NCBI GenBank assembly: GCA_944323775.1
Contig: CALUTT010000028.1
Span: forward strand, 35,119 to 99,118
Direction: 5' to 3'
From: an uncultured Bacteroidales bacterium
GTDB lineage: Bacteria; Bacteroidota; Bacteroidia; Bacteroidales; UBA932
Length of the DNA stretch: 64,000 bases
Under the pieces are notes generated by a model. The model was not told the origin of the DNA. It ran no database searches and saw nothing but the letters and a program-made list of their open reading frames with translations. Positions 25,729 to 34,106 of the stretch are shown one piece after another; positions within the stretch are counted from its first letter, which is position 1, and the number at the start of each line of letters is the position of its first letter. The position numbers were made by a program, and so were the translations under genes.

Positions 25729-26032
25729 ACACTACTTGATTTTGAAGTTAATACTGGGTGCAAATATACAAAAAAATGTATAATATGCTGTACATTAGTA
25801 TATTGATTGTCCTTATAGTTTGTTATCATCGAGTGCCGTAAAAGGACGTAAAGTTATGTTTTCCTAAGCGCGGGATATGTGTTGGATAACAGTTTTTGAT
25901 ATTTCGGCCCGAAAATCTGAATGATTTTAAGATTGCATAGTCCTGCGGTTCATGTCGTATGTGCATGGGGCCCGCAATGAGGCGTTTAAAAAAAATCGTT
26001 TATTTTTGCGCCCTGAAATTTATGAATTGAAG
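25729..26032. other. Divergent intergenic region with two -7 boxes
   Basis: A ~300-bp AT-rich gap between the lipoprotein gene and the YeiH gene. It holds a minus -7 box TATATTTG (25761-25768) and a plus -7 box TATTTTTG (26001-26008). I see no RNA gene or repeat in between. Confidence 0.5.
26001..26008 (+). promoter_or_regulatory. -7 box of the YeiH-family gene
   Basis: TATTTTTG, exact TAnnTTTG, 25 bp upstream of the ATG at 26033; this excludes the longer in-frame start at 25952. Confidence 0.5.
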
Positions 26033-27061
26033 ATGAAACAGTCTGTTGAGAGAAGCGGAATGCTTCACGGCGCACTCCTGGTTGTACTTTTTTCGTGCGC
26101 GGCGACCTGTATCGGTGCGATGAGCTGGGTACAGGCGATTTCTTTCAGTCCTCTGGTCGTGGGCATCATAATAGGCATGGTTTACGCCAACACTCTCCGT
26201 TCCGGCCTGCCCGGAAGCTGGAATCCCGGAATTTCTTTCTGCTCAAAGCGTATTCTCAGGATCGGAATCGTGCTGTACGGTTTCCGTCTGAGTTTTCAGG
26301 ATGTGGCAGCAGTCGGTCTTCCCGCAGTGGCCGTCGATGCCATTGTCGTTGCCGGCACAATAGGTCTGGGGCTTGCCGTAGGCAAGTTGCTGAAGATGGA
26401 CAGGGAAACGGCTCTTCTCACCTCCTGCGGAAGCGCTATCTGCGGTGCGGCGGCGGTAATGGGCGTCGACGGCGCAATCCGTCCGCAGCCGTACAAGACT
26501 GCGGTGGCCGTCTCTACGGTGGTGATTTTCGGTACGGTGGCGATGTTTCTCTACCCGGTTGTTTTCCGCTCGGGTGTGCTTGACGTGAATGCCCCGCAGA
26601 TGGGAATGATTTCCGGTGCGACTATCCATGAGGTGGCCCATGTCGTCGGCGCGGGCAATGCCATAGGGCCTGAGGCCAGCAACATAGCGATTATCGTCAA
26701 GATGATACGCGTTATGATGCTCGTGCCCGTGCTTCTGGTGATTGCCTTCCTCTATGCCGGCAAGGCGGCGGAAAAGGGCGGCGGAAAGGGCAAGATCGCA
26801 GTTCCGTGGTTTGCCGTTCTGTTCCTTGTCGTTATCGGGTTCAATTCTCTGGACCTGCTTCCGGAGGGAGTGGTGTCGTTCATCAATTCTGCGGATACTT
26901 TCCTTCTGACGATGGCAATGACCGCTCTTGGTATGGACACGACCTTCGACCAGTTCAAGAAGGCCGGGCTCAAGCCGTTCCTGCTTGCGTTCGTGCTGTT
27001 CGTCTGGCTCATGGCGGCCGGATATTTGCTTGTCAGGTACCTTGTGCCTGTGCTGGCATAA
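26033..27061 (+). CDS. YeiH/UPF0324-family membrane transporter
   Basis: A 342-residue protein with about 10 membrane spans, belonging to the UPF0324 (putative sulfate exporter) family. Family marks include GIVLYGFRLSFQDV, LLTSCGSAICGAAAVMG, SGATIHEVAHVVGAG and ALGMDTTFDQFKKAG. Transport of sulfate or sulfite-like anions is suggested in databases, but the true substrate is not settled. The start at 26033 (MKQSVERSG) is picked because the promoter lies at 26001-26008. It stands alone, with the next gene under its own promoter. Confidence 0.85.
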   Translation: MKQSVERSGMLHGALLVVLFSCAATCIGAMSWVQAISFSPLVVGIIIGMVYANTLRSGLPGSWNPGISFCSKRILRIGIVLYGFRLSFQDVAAVGLPAVAVDAIVVAGTIGLGLAVGKLLKMDRETALLTSCGSAICGAAAVMGVDGAIRPQPYKTAVAVSTVVIFGTVAMFLYPVVFRSGVLDVNAPQMGMISGATIHEVAHVVGAGNAIGPEASNIAIIVKMIRVMMLVPVLLVIAFLYAGKAAEKGGGKGKIAVPWFAVLFLVVIGFNSLDLLPEGVVSFINSADTFLLTMAMTALGMDTTFDQFKKAGLKPFLLAFVLFVWLMAAGYLLVRYLVPVLA

Positions 27062-27066
27062 CTGAT

Positions 27067-27097
27067 TTTGCCGATTTGAGGCTATTTGATATTTTTG
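27067..27097 (+). promoter_or_regulatory. Promoter of the DUF5050-like lipoprotein gene
   Basis: TTTG (27067-27070), 19-nt spacer, TATTTTTG (27090-27097): a full -33/-7 match to the Bacteroidetes consensus. Transcription should begin near 27103, which favours the ATG at 27120. Confidence 0.7.
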
Positions 27098-27119
27098 CAA
27101 CCCGAAAATGCTGAATGTT

Positions 27120-28163
27120 ATGAAAACGAGTCAGATTGTTGTACTTTTCGCCGCTGCGGCGTTGCTGGCCGGCTGCGGCAAGAACCAGAATCCCGGTTCT
27201 CCCGACATTGTCTGCGGCGAGTACACCAGGATATGCAACATGGTCCCCTGTGTGGGCTGTGCGTCCGAGGACGGGGATGCCTTCTACTACTCCGTATTGG
27301 AGGGAGACTACCTTGCTCTTGTCAGGCAGAACAAGTCCACGGGGGTCAAGATGGTACTTGACAGGATACCGCGCCCTTCCGATTCGCGCACGGATTTCTC
27401 GTTCCAGTATATCATGGCCGACGGGAACTATGTATATTATATGCCCTTTGATGTCAGCGACTCTGACAACAGGACTTACAAGATCTGGAGGATAGGTAAG
27501 GACGGCTCCGGGAAGACCATGCTGTCCGGCCCTGACGATGTGCTGCTGGAGTATTATATTCTCGGCGACAGCATATATTACAGATACCTGTTCGGCAGCA
27601 GCGGGGTGTGGTCATGCGGACTTGACGGCAGCGGGGCGTCCCACCTGCTTGACAAGGAGATGAACTATCCGATCCTTTATTCAGGACGCTACTACTACAC
27701 TTCTTACACTGACTATCCTGTGATAAAGCTCGTCTCATGTCTGGAAGACGGCTCCGACGAGAAGCCGCTGATGGAGTGCGAAGGCAATTTCTGTTTCGCC
27801 ATCGGCGACAACGGCAAAGTGTACGTCGCCGCGCCGGGCCAGGAAGGATGGGAGATTCTCTCGATGAATACAGACGGAAGCGCCCTTCAGACTCTTGCTG
27901 CCGGGCTGCCAGGTGTCACTTACATCAATTCCCTTGGGGGAGATGTCTTCTTTTCATGCTATCAGGGAAGCAGCTCCCTTTCAGCCGGCCTTTACAGGCT
28001 TTCCGGCTCCGGCCTCAAGTGTCTTGTCAGCGCAAAGGTGATGAGTTTCTGCCTTCTCGACTCAGGACGCATCATCTACATGAATGCCGACGACACTTCA
28101 TGCGGAAGGCTCGGTGCATCGTACATGACAGACATCGAGGGCAGTTTCAACGACAAGCTTTAG
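27120..28163 (+). CDS. DUF5050-like beta-propeller lipoprotein
   Basis: A 347-residue lipoprotein (MKTSQIVVLFAAAALLAGC, lipobox LAGC). The mature part is a series of beta units with the pattern GNYVYYMPF / YKIWRIGKDGSGKTML / DSIYYRYLFGSSGVWSCGLDGSGASHLL / WEILSMNTDGSALQTL. This is the TolB/DUF5050-type propeller repeat, in which each blade displays a value followed by a D-G-S turn. No catalytic residues are seen; it is a likely outer-membrane or periplasmic binding protein. The ATG at 27108 is only ~5 nt from the predicted transcription start, so 27120 is preferred. Confidence 0.75.
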   Translation: MKTSQIVVLFAAAALLAGCGKNQNPGSPDIVCGEYTRICNMVPCVGCASEDGDAFYYSVLEGDYLALVRQNKSTGVKMVLDRIPRPSDSRTDFSFQYIMADGNYVYYMPFDVSDSDNRTYKIWRIGKDGSGKTMLSGPDDVLLEYYILGDSIYYRYLFGSSGVWSCGLDGSGASHLLDKEMNYPILYSGRYYYTSYTDYPVIKLVSCLEDGSDEKPLMECEGNFCFAIGDNGKVYVAAPGQEGWEILSMNTDGSALQTLAAGLPGVTYINSLGGDVFFSCYQGSSSLSAGLYRLSGSGLKCLVSAKVMSFCLLDSGRIIYMNADDTSCGRLGASYMTDIEGSFNDKL

Positions 28164-28196
28164 GCGGGCGGCGGACAGCCGTCTTGCGGCAGTGCA

Positions 28197-28242
28197 GGGT
28201 GCAGATCGAGCTTTCGCGAGATTTGCGCCCTTGCCGTTTTTT
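28197..28242 (+). terminator. Likely terminator of the DUF5050-like lipoprotein gene
   Basis: GGGTGCAGATC (28197-28207) pairs with GATTTGCGCCC (28220-28230, with wobble pairs), followed by TTGCCG and T6 (28237-28242). Confidence 0.65.
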
Positions 28243-28313
28243 GTCACATAGCCGAGTTTTGGATAAAGACGTTTGCCTTACGGAAATATTATAGTGCCTA
28301 ACAAAATACTGTC

Positions 28314-28400
28314 AAAAAAAAGTCTCCACGGAGTACGCGGAGACATAGGAATAAAATCCTTCGGCATATAGCCTTATTGTGGTAAGATGTAGAACTTACG
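28314..28400 (-). ncRNA. tracrRNA of the type II-C CRISPR system
   Basis: Minus-strand RNA of about 87 nt that guides Cas9 together with the crRNA. From its 5' end: an anti-repeat (28394-28377) that pairs with the first 19 nt of the repeat, as nine pairs (GATGTAGAA side), a 2x2 U-U internal loop, then seven pairs (TTGTGGT side). The linker AAUAA follows, then a nexus hairpin GGC-UAUAU-GCC (28373-28363), a second hairpin AGGA-UUUUAU-UCCU (28360-28347), and a terminator stem GUCUCC/GGAGAC (28344-28322) followed by U8 (28321-28314). The promoter lies directly upstream (28404-28435). This order is the standard tracrRNA plan. It also fixes the crRNA strand: the array must be read on the plus strand. 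Confidence 0.93.
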
Positions 28401-28403
28401 CTA

Positions 28404-28435
28404 CAAATATAGCCGTTTTTTGCCTGATTATCAAA
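28404..28435 (-). promoter_or_regulatory. tracrRNA promoter
   Basis: Read on the minus strand: TTTG (28435-28432), 20-nt spacer, TATATTTG (28411-28404). Both boxes match the Bacteroidetes consensus exactly, and transcription should start near 28398. Confidence 0.85.
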
Positions 28436-28452
28436 TAGTTTTCATAAATTTA
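28419..28452 (+). promoter_or_regulatory. Possible cas9 promoter, overlapping the tracrRNA promoter
   Basis: TTTG (28419-28422), 22-nt spacer, TAAATTTA (28445-28452, 7 of 8 to TAnnTTTG), 16 bp before the cas9 ATG. The spacing is slightly long. If real, it shares DNA with the divergent tracrRNA promoter. Confidence 0.35.
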
Positions 28453-28468
28453 CAAAAATTGTATTTTT

Positions 28469-31400
28469 ATGGAGAAAGTCTTAGGTCTGGATTTGGGAAC
28501 AAATTCCATCGGATGGGCTATTGTCCGTCATAATGATGACAAGTCATACTCATTACTTGATAAAGGCGTCAATATCTTTCAAGATGGTGTTGCTTATGAT
28601 AAAGGCGGAGAAAAGCCTGCAGTACAGGAAAGGACTGCGGCAAGAGCGTCCAGACGGCATTACAACAGGCGGAGACTGAGAAAAATTCAATTGTTGAGAA
28701 TCTTGGTTGAACAGAAATTATGCCCGTATATCTCAACGGAAGATCTTGACGAGTGGAAACTCCATAAGAAATATCCGCTGTCCGATGACTTCATTGCGTG
28801 GCAGAGAACAGATGAAAGTGCTGGGAAAAACCCTTATTTCGACAGATATCGTTGTCTGACGGAAGTCCTGGATATGAATAATCGTTCCGACCGTTACTGT
28901 CTTGGAAGAGCATTGTACCATATCGCGCAGAGAAGGGGTTTCCTCAGCAATAGAAAGGAATCCACAAAAGAATCCGACGGTGCTGTAAAGGCTGGAATTC
29001 AGGATATCACTGATGATATCAGAAAGGCCGGATGCGAATATCTCGGAGAGTATTTCTTTAAAATCTACGGAAGCCGGCAGAAGATTAGAAACAGATATAC
29101 TTCGCGTACGGACCATTATAAGAAAGAATTTGATGCAATTTGTAATAAACAGGCATTGGAGGATACACTAAGGATGCAGCTTGAAAAAGCCATCTTCTTC
29201 CAGCGGCCCTTAAAATCCCAGAAAGGCCTTGTAGGAAAATGTACATTTGAAAAAAGCAAGTCAAGATGTCCCGTATCGCATCCGCGTTTCGAAGAATTCA
29301 GGATGTTGGCTTTTATCAATAATATTCGTGTGAAAGACAATATTGACAATACCATACGCTCTCTTGATAACGTCGAAACCGAAAAGATAATTCCCTTGTT
29401 CTACAGGAAGAGTAAACCGCAGTTTAATTTTGAGGATATCGCCAAGACGATAGCAGGAAAAGGAAATTATACCGATGGTGAAGATAACGCAGACAAACGA
29501 TATTCATTTAATTTTAAAATGTATACGTCTGTGCAGGGTTCTCCTGTGACGGCAGGCCTCAAGACAGTATTCGGAGAAAATTGGGAAGACGCAATTTTCA
29601 GCAGGTATTTGCATTCACATGGCAAGACCAAAGACCAGGTCATCAATGATGTTTGGCACGTATTGTTTTCATTTGACAATGATGAAATGCTTTATTCCTG
29701 GGGCGTCAGAAATCTCGGGCTTTCGGATAAGGAAGCGGACGCTTTCTGTAAGATGACTATTCCTCAGGGCTACGCCTCATTAAGTCTGTGTGCAATCAAC
29801 AAAATCATGCCATATCTTCGGTCGGGTTGCAGGTACGATGAGGCGGTGATAATGGCTAACCTGGCGTCCGTTACAGGATATGCCAAAGACAGCCTGGAAT
29901 TGAATAGAATAAAGGAAAACGTCTCAATAATAATCGAAGACCATTCAAGGAATCCTCTGGAAAACAGCAAAAGTATTCAGAATGTCGTTGAAGACTATCT
30001 GAGAGGATGCTGTAACGTCGATGCCGCTCATTTGGCACGGCTCTACCATCCGTCAATGTTGGAACTGTACCCTCATGCGTCTGCAGAAAACGGCATATAC
30101 AAATTAGGCTCTCCAAGAATATCCTCTATCAGGAACCCTATGGCCATGCGCTCTCTTTTCCGTCTGCGGAAATTGCTGAATTTGCTGTTGCAGTCTAAGA
30201 AAATCGACGACAGGACAATTGTCCAGATAGAATTTGCAAGGGGGCTGAATGACAGTAATATGCGAAAAGCCATAGAACGCTATCAGAGGGAGCAGAAAAG
30301 AAAGCGTGATGATGCCATGACCAAGATTCAGGAACACTTCGGGAAACAATATGAACCGTCTGAGGCGGAGATCCTGAAGTATCTATTATGGGTAGAGCAG
30401 GATCATAGATGCCCTTATACCGGCAATGAGATTGGGATTGAGGATTTTATCGGGCCGAATCCAAAATATGACATAGAACATACGATTCCACGCTCCCTTG
30501 GTGGTGACAGTTCGCAGATGAATCTGACATTGTGCGAAAGCCGGTTCAATAGGGAGACAAAACGGACGACATTGCCTGCCATGCTGCCAAATCATGACAA
30601 AATAATGGCCGTCATCGAATCTTTCGGATGGGATAAAGAAATCGGACAGCTCCGGAAGCAGATAGAGAAAACCAAAACATATTCTTCGACAAAAGAGGAA
30701 AAAGACCGGAAGATACAGTACAGGCACTATCTTAAAATGCGGCTCGGTTATCTGGAAGGGAAGTTGAAAAGGTTTACGATGACTGAAGTACCTGAAGGGT
30801 TTTCGAACAGACAGGGAATTGATATAGGGATTATCGGACGCTATGCAAGATTGTATTTGAAATCTGTTTTCCAAAATGTCTACACGGTCAAAGGCGCTAC
30901 TACGGCAGAGTTCCGGAAAATGTGGGGACTGCAGGAAGAGTACTCGAAAAAGGAAAGGGATAGCTATGTCAATCATTGTATCGATGCGATAACCATAGCT
31001 TGTATAGGAAAATATGAATATCAGGAATGGGCCAGATACAGGAGGGACGAAGACGAATACTTTTTCTCAAGAGGTCCTAAACCCGTATTTCCGAAGCCAT
31101 GGCCCACTTTTACATCTGATGTTAAAACAGTGGCAGATTCACTTCTTGTGCCTCATTATACGGCGTCAAACCTGCCCAAACACACTAAAAAGAAGCTTAG
31201 GGTAAGAGGCCGTATCCAGCGTGACAAAGAAGGGAATCCAATTTACATGCAAGGGGACACTGCAAGATGTTCTCTTCACCAGACAACATTCTACGGAGCT
31301 ATTAAGAAAGATGACGAAATCAGATATGTCGTCAGAAAGTCGCTGGATTCATTGGATCCAGCGGACATTGATAAAATTGTGGATGATGCGGTAAGAGAAA

Positions 31401-32080
31401 AGGTCAGGAATGCAATTAAAGATAAAAGTTTCAAAGAAGCCATATCGGGAACGATATGGATGAATGAGGAACTTGGCATTCCAATTAAGAAAGTCAGACT
31501 GTATGTTAAAGACAAACCAATGCAACTGAAACTTCATCGTGACAAATCGGAGAAAGCGTATAAAAGATATGTCAATGTGATGAACGATTCAAATTACTGC
31601 ATGGCAATATATGAAGGTGTCAATGATCGTGGAAGGGTAGTGCGGTCCTATTTGGTCGTGAATAATCTGGATGCCGCAAAATTCTATAACGGCAAGACTG
31701 CCAAGGACAGTATTGTCCCATTATCTGACGACAACGACTTGCCTCTGAAATGCGTTCTGAAAACAGGTACTATGATACTTTTCTATGAAAAGTCGCCTAA
31801 AGAGCTGTACGATTGCTCAGAAGAAGAATTGTCAAAGAGATTGTATAAAGTGATTGGGCTTTCAGCAGGAAGTGACGGATATCCGTATGGCTCAATATTA
31901 TGTAGATTCCATTTGGAGGCAAGAAAATCATCAGAAATAAAGGCTAAGAACGGAGTCTGGAAAATAGGAGAAGATTATCGCCCGGTAATAAAAGTGCTGC
32001 ACACTCAAATCAAGGCATACGTTGAGGGTGAAGATTTTGAAATTTCCTTGGATGGTCATGTAACATTCAAACATTTGTAA
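28469..32080 (+). CDS. cas9: Cas9, type II-C RNA-guided endonuclease
   Basis: A 1203-residue Cas9. RuvC-I GLDLGTNSIGWA carries Asp8; the Arg-rich bridge helix follows (RASRRHYNRRRLRKIQLLR, ~60-77). A long alpha-helical recognition lobe includes YHIAQRRGFLSNRKE (~150) and spans to ~575. RuvC-II is VQIEFARGLND with Glu588. The HNH domain has CPYTGNEIG, YDIEHTIPRS with His671, and SRFNRETK with Asn694. RuvC-III is VNHCIDAITIA with His836 and Asp839. The remaining ~350 residues are the WED/PAM-interacting part. All catalytic residues are present, so it should cut both strands. It is mid-sized for type II-C, shorter than the ~1400-residue Cas9s common in Bacteroidetes. Followed by cas1 after 3 bp; no csn2 or cas4. 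The gene looks AT-richer than its neighbours. Confidence 0.97.
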   Translation: MEKVLGLDLGTNSIGWAIVRHNDDKSYSLLDKGVNIFQDGVAYDKGGEKPAVQERTAARASRRHYNRRRLRKIQLLRILVEQKLCPYISTEDLDEWKLHKKYPLSDDFIAWQRTDESAGKNPYFDRYRCLTEVLDMNNRSDRYCLGRALYHIAQRRGFLSNRKESTKESDGAVKAGIQDITDDIRKAGCEYLGEYFFKIYGSRQKIRNRYTSRTDHYKKEFDAICNKQALEDTLRMQLEKAIFFQRPLKSQKGLVGKCTFEKSKSRCPVSHPRFEEFRMLAFINNIRVKDNIDNTIRSLDNVETEKIIPLFYRKSKPQFNFEDIAKTIAGKGNYTDGEDNADKRYSFNFKMYTSVQGSPVTAGLKTVFGENWEDAIFSRYLHSHGKTKDQVINDVWHVLFSFDNDEMLYSWGVRNLGLSDKEADAFCKMTIPQGYASLSLCAINKIMPYLRSGCRYDEAVIMANLASVTGYAKDSLELNRIKENVSIIIEDHSRNPLENSKSIQNVVEDYLRGCCNVDAAHLARLYHPSMLELYPHASAENGIYKLGSPRISSIRNPMAMRSLFRLRKLLNLLLQSKKIDDRTIVQIEFARGLNDSNMRKAIERYQREQKRKRDDAMTKIQEHFGKQYEPSEAEILKYLLWVEQDHRCPYTGNEIGIEDFIGPNPKYDIEHTIPRSLGGDSSQMNLTLCESRFNRETKRTTLPAMLPNHDKIMAVIESFGWDKEIGQLRKQIEKTKTYSSTKEEKDRKIQYRHYLKMRLGYLEGKLKRFTMTEVPEGFSNRQGIDIGIIGRYARLYLKSVFQNVYTVKGATTAEFRKMWGLQEEYSKKERDSYVNHCIDAITIACIGKYEYQEWARYRRDEDEYFFSRGPKPVFPKPWPTFTSDVKTVADSLLVPHYTASNLPKHTKKKLRVRGRIQRDKEGNPIYMQGDTARCSLHQTTFYGAIKKDDEIRYVVRKSLDSLDPADIDKIVDDAVREKVRNAIKDKSFKEAISGTIWMNEELGIPIKKVRLYVKDKPMQLKLHRDKSEKAYKRYVNVMNDSNYCMAIYEGVNDRGRVVRSYLVVNNLDAAKFYNGKTAKDSIVPLSDDNDLPLKCVLKTGTMILFYEKSPKELYDCSEEELSKRLYKVIGLSAGSDGYPYGSILCRFHLEARKSSEIKAKNGVWKIGEDYRPVIKVLHTQIKAYVEGEDFEISLDGHVTFKHL

Positions 32081-32083
32081 ATT

Positions 32084-32971
32084 ATGATAAAGAGAACGCT
32101 GGCATTCACGAATCCATACCACCTGCGTCTGAAAAACCGGCAGATGATCATATCGGTTAAAGGAGATTCCGAACCATATGCTAGCGTCCCGGTTGAAGAC
32201 ATCGGTTTCGTCATTTTGGAGAATCAGGAGATAAGCATTTCTCTCCCTTTGCTTAATGCATTGACGGATAATAATGTAGTGGTTATAGTATGCTCTGATA
32301 AATTCATGCCCAATGCCATGTTCATGAATCTGAGCGCCAATTCGACCCAGGGTGAAAGTTTTAGAGCGCAACTGTCGGCGGCTGAACCTTTGAAGAAGAA
32401 TCTGTGGAAGCAGATTGTAGAGGCAAAAATCAGGAATCAGGCCGCTTTACTAAGCAAACTTGGGAAAGATGGAGATGCATTAAAGCCTTATTATCAAAAC
32501 GTGAAGAGCGGTGATTCTGGCAATAGTGAGGGAACTGCAGCCAGGTTATATTGGAGTGAACTTTTTGACAGAAGCTTCCAACGCTCCAGAGAAGGCTCTT
32601 GCCCAAATGAGTTGCTGAATTATGGCTATACAATACTACGTGCCGCCGTTGCAAGAGCACTGGCCGGGTCAGGGCTGTTGCCGTCAATAGGGATATTCCA
32701 CAGGAACAGATATAATCCGTTCCCTCTGGCCGATGATATTATGGAGCCATATAGGCCATTCGTGGACGAGATAGTCTTCTCCCTATATGCGAATGGGGAA
32801 AATTGTTTAAACAAGTATTCGAAATCTGAGATATTGAAACTGCTGTATGCCGATACATTTTTTGAGAATGTCACCAGACCGTTGGATATAGGGCTTTCTA
32901 TGACTACGGCCTCACTTGTCAAATGCTATAACGGCATGCAGAAGAAAATACTGTATCCGATGTTAAGGTAA
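32084..32971 (+). CDS. cas1: Cas1 integrase, type II
   Basis: A 295-residue Cas1. The metal-binding acidic/His triad is visible: Glu149 (GNSEGTAARLYW), His206 (GIFHRNRYNPFPLADD) and Glu221 (EPYRPFVDEIVF). The N-terminal beta domain (RLKNRQMIISV, FVILENQEISISLPLLNAL) is of the type II kind. With Cas2 it inserts new spacers at the leader end of the array. Begins 3 bp after cas9 and overlaps cas2 by 1 bp (TAATG), so the three genes form one transcript. Confidence 0.97.
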   Translation: MIKRTLAFTNPYHLRLKNRQMIISVKGDSEPYASVPVEDIGFVILENQEISISLPLLNALTDNNVVVIVCSDKFMPNAMFMNLSANSTQGESFRAQLSAAEPLKKNLWKQIVEAKIRNQAALLSKLGKDGDALKPYYQNVKSGDSGNSEGTAARLYWSELFDRSFQRSREGSCPNELLNYGYTILRAAVARALAGSGLLPSIGIFHRNRYNPFPLADDIMEPYRPFVDEIVFSLYANGENCLNKYSKSEILKLLYADTFFENVTRPLDIGLSMTTASLVKCYNGMQKKILYPMLR

Positions 32972-33312
32972 TGTCAGAAAACCGTATCAATGCATATCAT
33001 GTTATGTGGCTTTTTGTATTTTTTGATTTGCCTGTCATGACTAAAAAGGATAGAAAGGCGGCGACTCAGTTCAGAAAGGCACTGGAAAAAGATGGCTTCT
33101 CAATGATGCAGTTTTCGGTATATGTCAGACATTGCCCATCGAAGGAAAATATGGATGTGCATATTAAACGCGTACAACTTGCAATTCCGGACACCGGACT
33201 GGTTAGCGTTTTGTCCGTGACCGACAAGCAGTTTAGTAACATAAGGAACTTTTATGGGAAGGTAGATAAAAAAGTTCAGTTTGCTGTTGTCCAACAACTG
33301 GAATTATTTTAG
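32971..33312 (+). CDS. cas2: Cas2
   Basis: A 113-residue Cas2 of the type II-C kind: VMWLFVFFDLPVMTKKDRKAATQFRKAL is the first beta strand with the family Asp, followed by FSMMQFSVYVRHC and VSVLSVTDKQF. Acts as the dimeric core of the Cas1-Cas2 integrase. Starts by a 1-bp overlap with the cas1 stop. 108 bp separate its stop from the first repeat. Confidence 0.96.
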   Translation: MSENRINAYHVMWLFVFFDLPVMTKKDRKAATQFRKALEKDGFSMMQFSVYVRHCPSKENMDVHIKRVQLAIPDTGLVSVLSVTDKQFSNIRNFYGKVDKKVQFAVVQQLELF

Positions 33313-33420
33313 TATCTTGCAAAAACGCATCAATCACCACTTCCTTGGTATGCGGCGCATAAGTTTTACTTGGAATCTAAGTATATAACTAGCGTTAAAT
33401 CAGGCATTAAACAGGCTAAG
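33313..33420 (+). promoter_or_regulatory. CRISPR leader
   Basis: A 108-bp AT-rich gap between cas2 and repeat 1, on the side where repeats are identical. No clear TAnnTTTG box is seen, so the array may be read through from the cas genes or from promoters that I cannot identify. Confidence 0.6.
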
Positions 33421-33902
33421 GTTGTGGTTTGATGTAGAAGATGAATAAAGTACAACGTGTTGCTATTCCAGAGAAGAGGTATCCAGTTGTGGTTTGATGT
33501 AGAAGATGAATAAAGTACAACTGTTATGGAAATGAATGAAGACCTACGACGTTGTGGTTTGATGTAGAAGATGAATAAAGTACAACCGCGGGGCTCTTGC
33601 CCGTCTTGCCTTGACGGTTGTGGTTTGATGTAGAAGATGAATAAAGTACAACAGATTCTATTTGTTAGAATCACTATATGCGTTGTGGTTTGATGTAGAA
33701 GATGAATAAAGTACAACCATCAATTCAGCATTATGGGAAAACTGACAGTTGTGGTTTGATGTAGAAGATGAATGAAGTACAACTTCAAAGTGTTTATAAG
33801 ATGGCTCGTCTGTGTTGTGGTTTGATGTAGAAGATGAATGAAGTACAACCGGGTATCTATGGCAGCGCAAAAGGAAAGGTTGTGGTTTGATGTGATGTAG
33901 AA
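33421..33902 (+). CRISPR. Type II-C CRISPR array, 7 full repeats plus a rearranged terminal repeat
   Basis: The 36-bp repeat starts GTTGTGGTTTGATG and ends AAGTACAAC, with terminal complementarity GTTGT/ACAAC. Repeats start at 33421, 33486, 33551, 33617, 33682, 33748 and 33814; the seven spacers are 29 or 30 bp. Repeats 6 and 7 share one change (AATAAAG to AATGAAG), and the eighth copy at 33879 keeps 15 nt, then repeats GATGTAGAA and loses the rest. Degeneration at the far end shows that the cas2 side is the leader end. The first 19 nt of the repeat pair with the tracrRNA, so crRNAs are read on the plus strand as spacer followed by repeat 5' part. Confidence 0.98.
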
Positions 33903-34106
33903 TGTTTCGGCTTGATTGATTGGCTTTATTCAACTACGTCTCCGTATATTTATGAACATCGCACCACTAGGATTGTGATTGACTATTGTACTTTCTAGAA
34001 CCATATTGATATGGATTGTTGTAGTTCATTCTTTGCTGCTTATGTGCCAGTACTCTCTGAGCAGTGAAATATGGAGTGATGTCATCCACATGGTTGTAAT
34101 TATTTA

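Noticed and set aside
33421-33902. Minus-strand transcription of the CRISPR array
   Set aside because: The tracrRNA anti-repeat is on the minus strand and pairs with the plus-strand repeat 5' part, so crRNAs must be plus-strand.
33366-33933. Minus-strand open frames across the array with repeated FIHLLHQTTT / SSSTSNHN peptides
   Set aside because: They are translations of the CRISPR repeats; the repeats and 29-30-bp spacers explain the periodicity.
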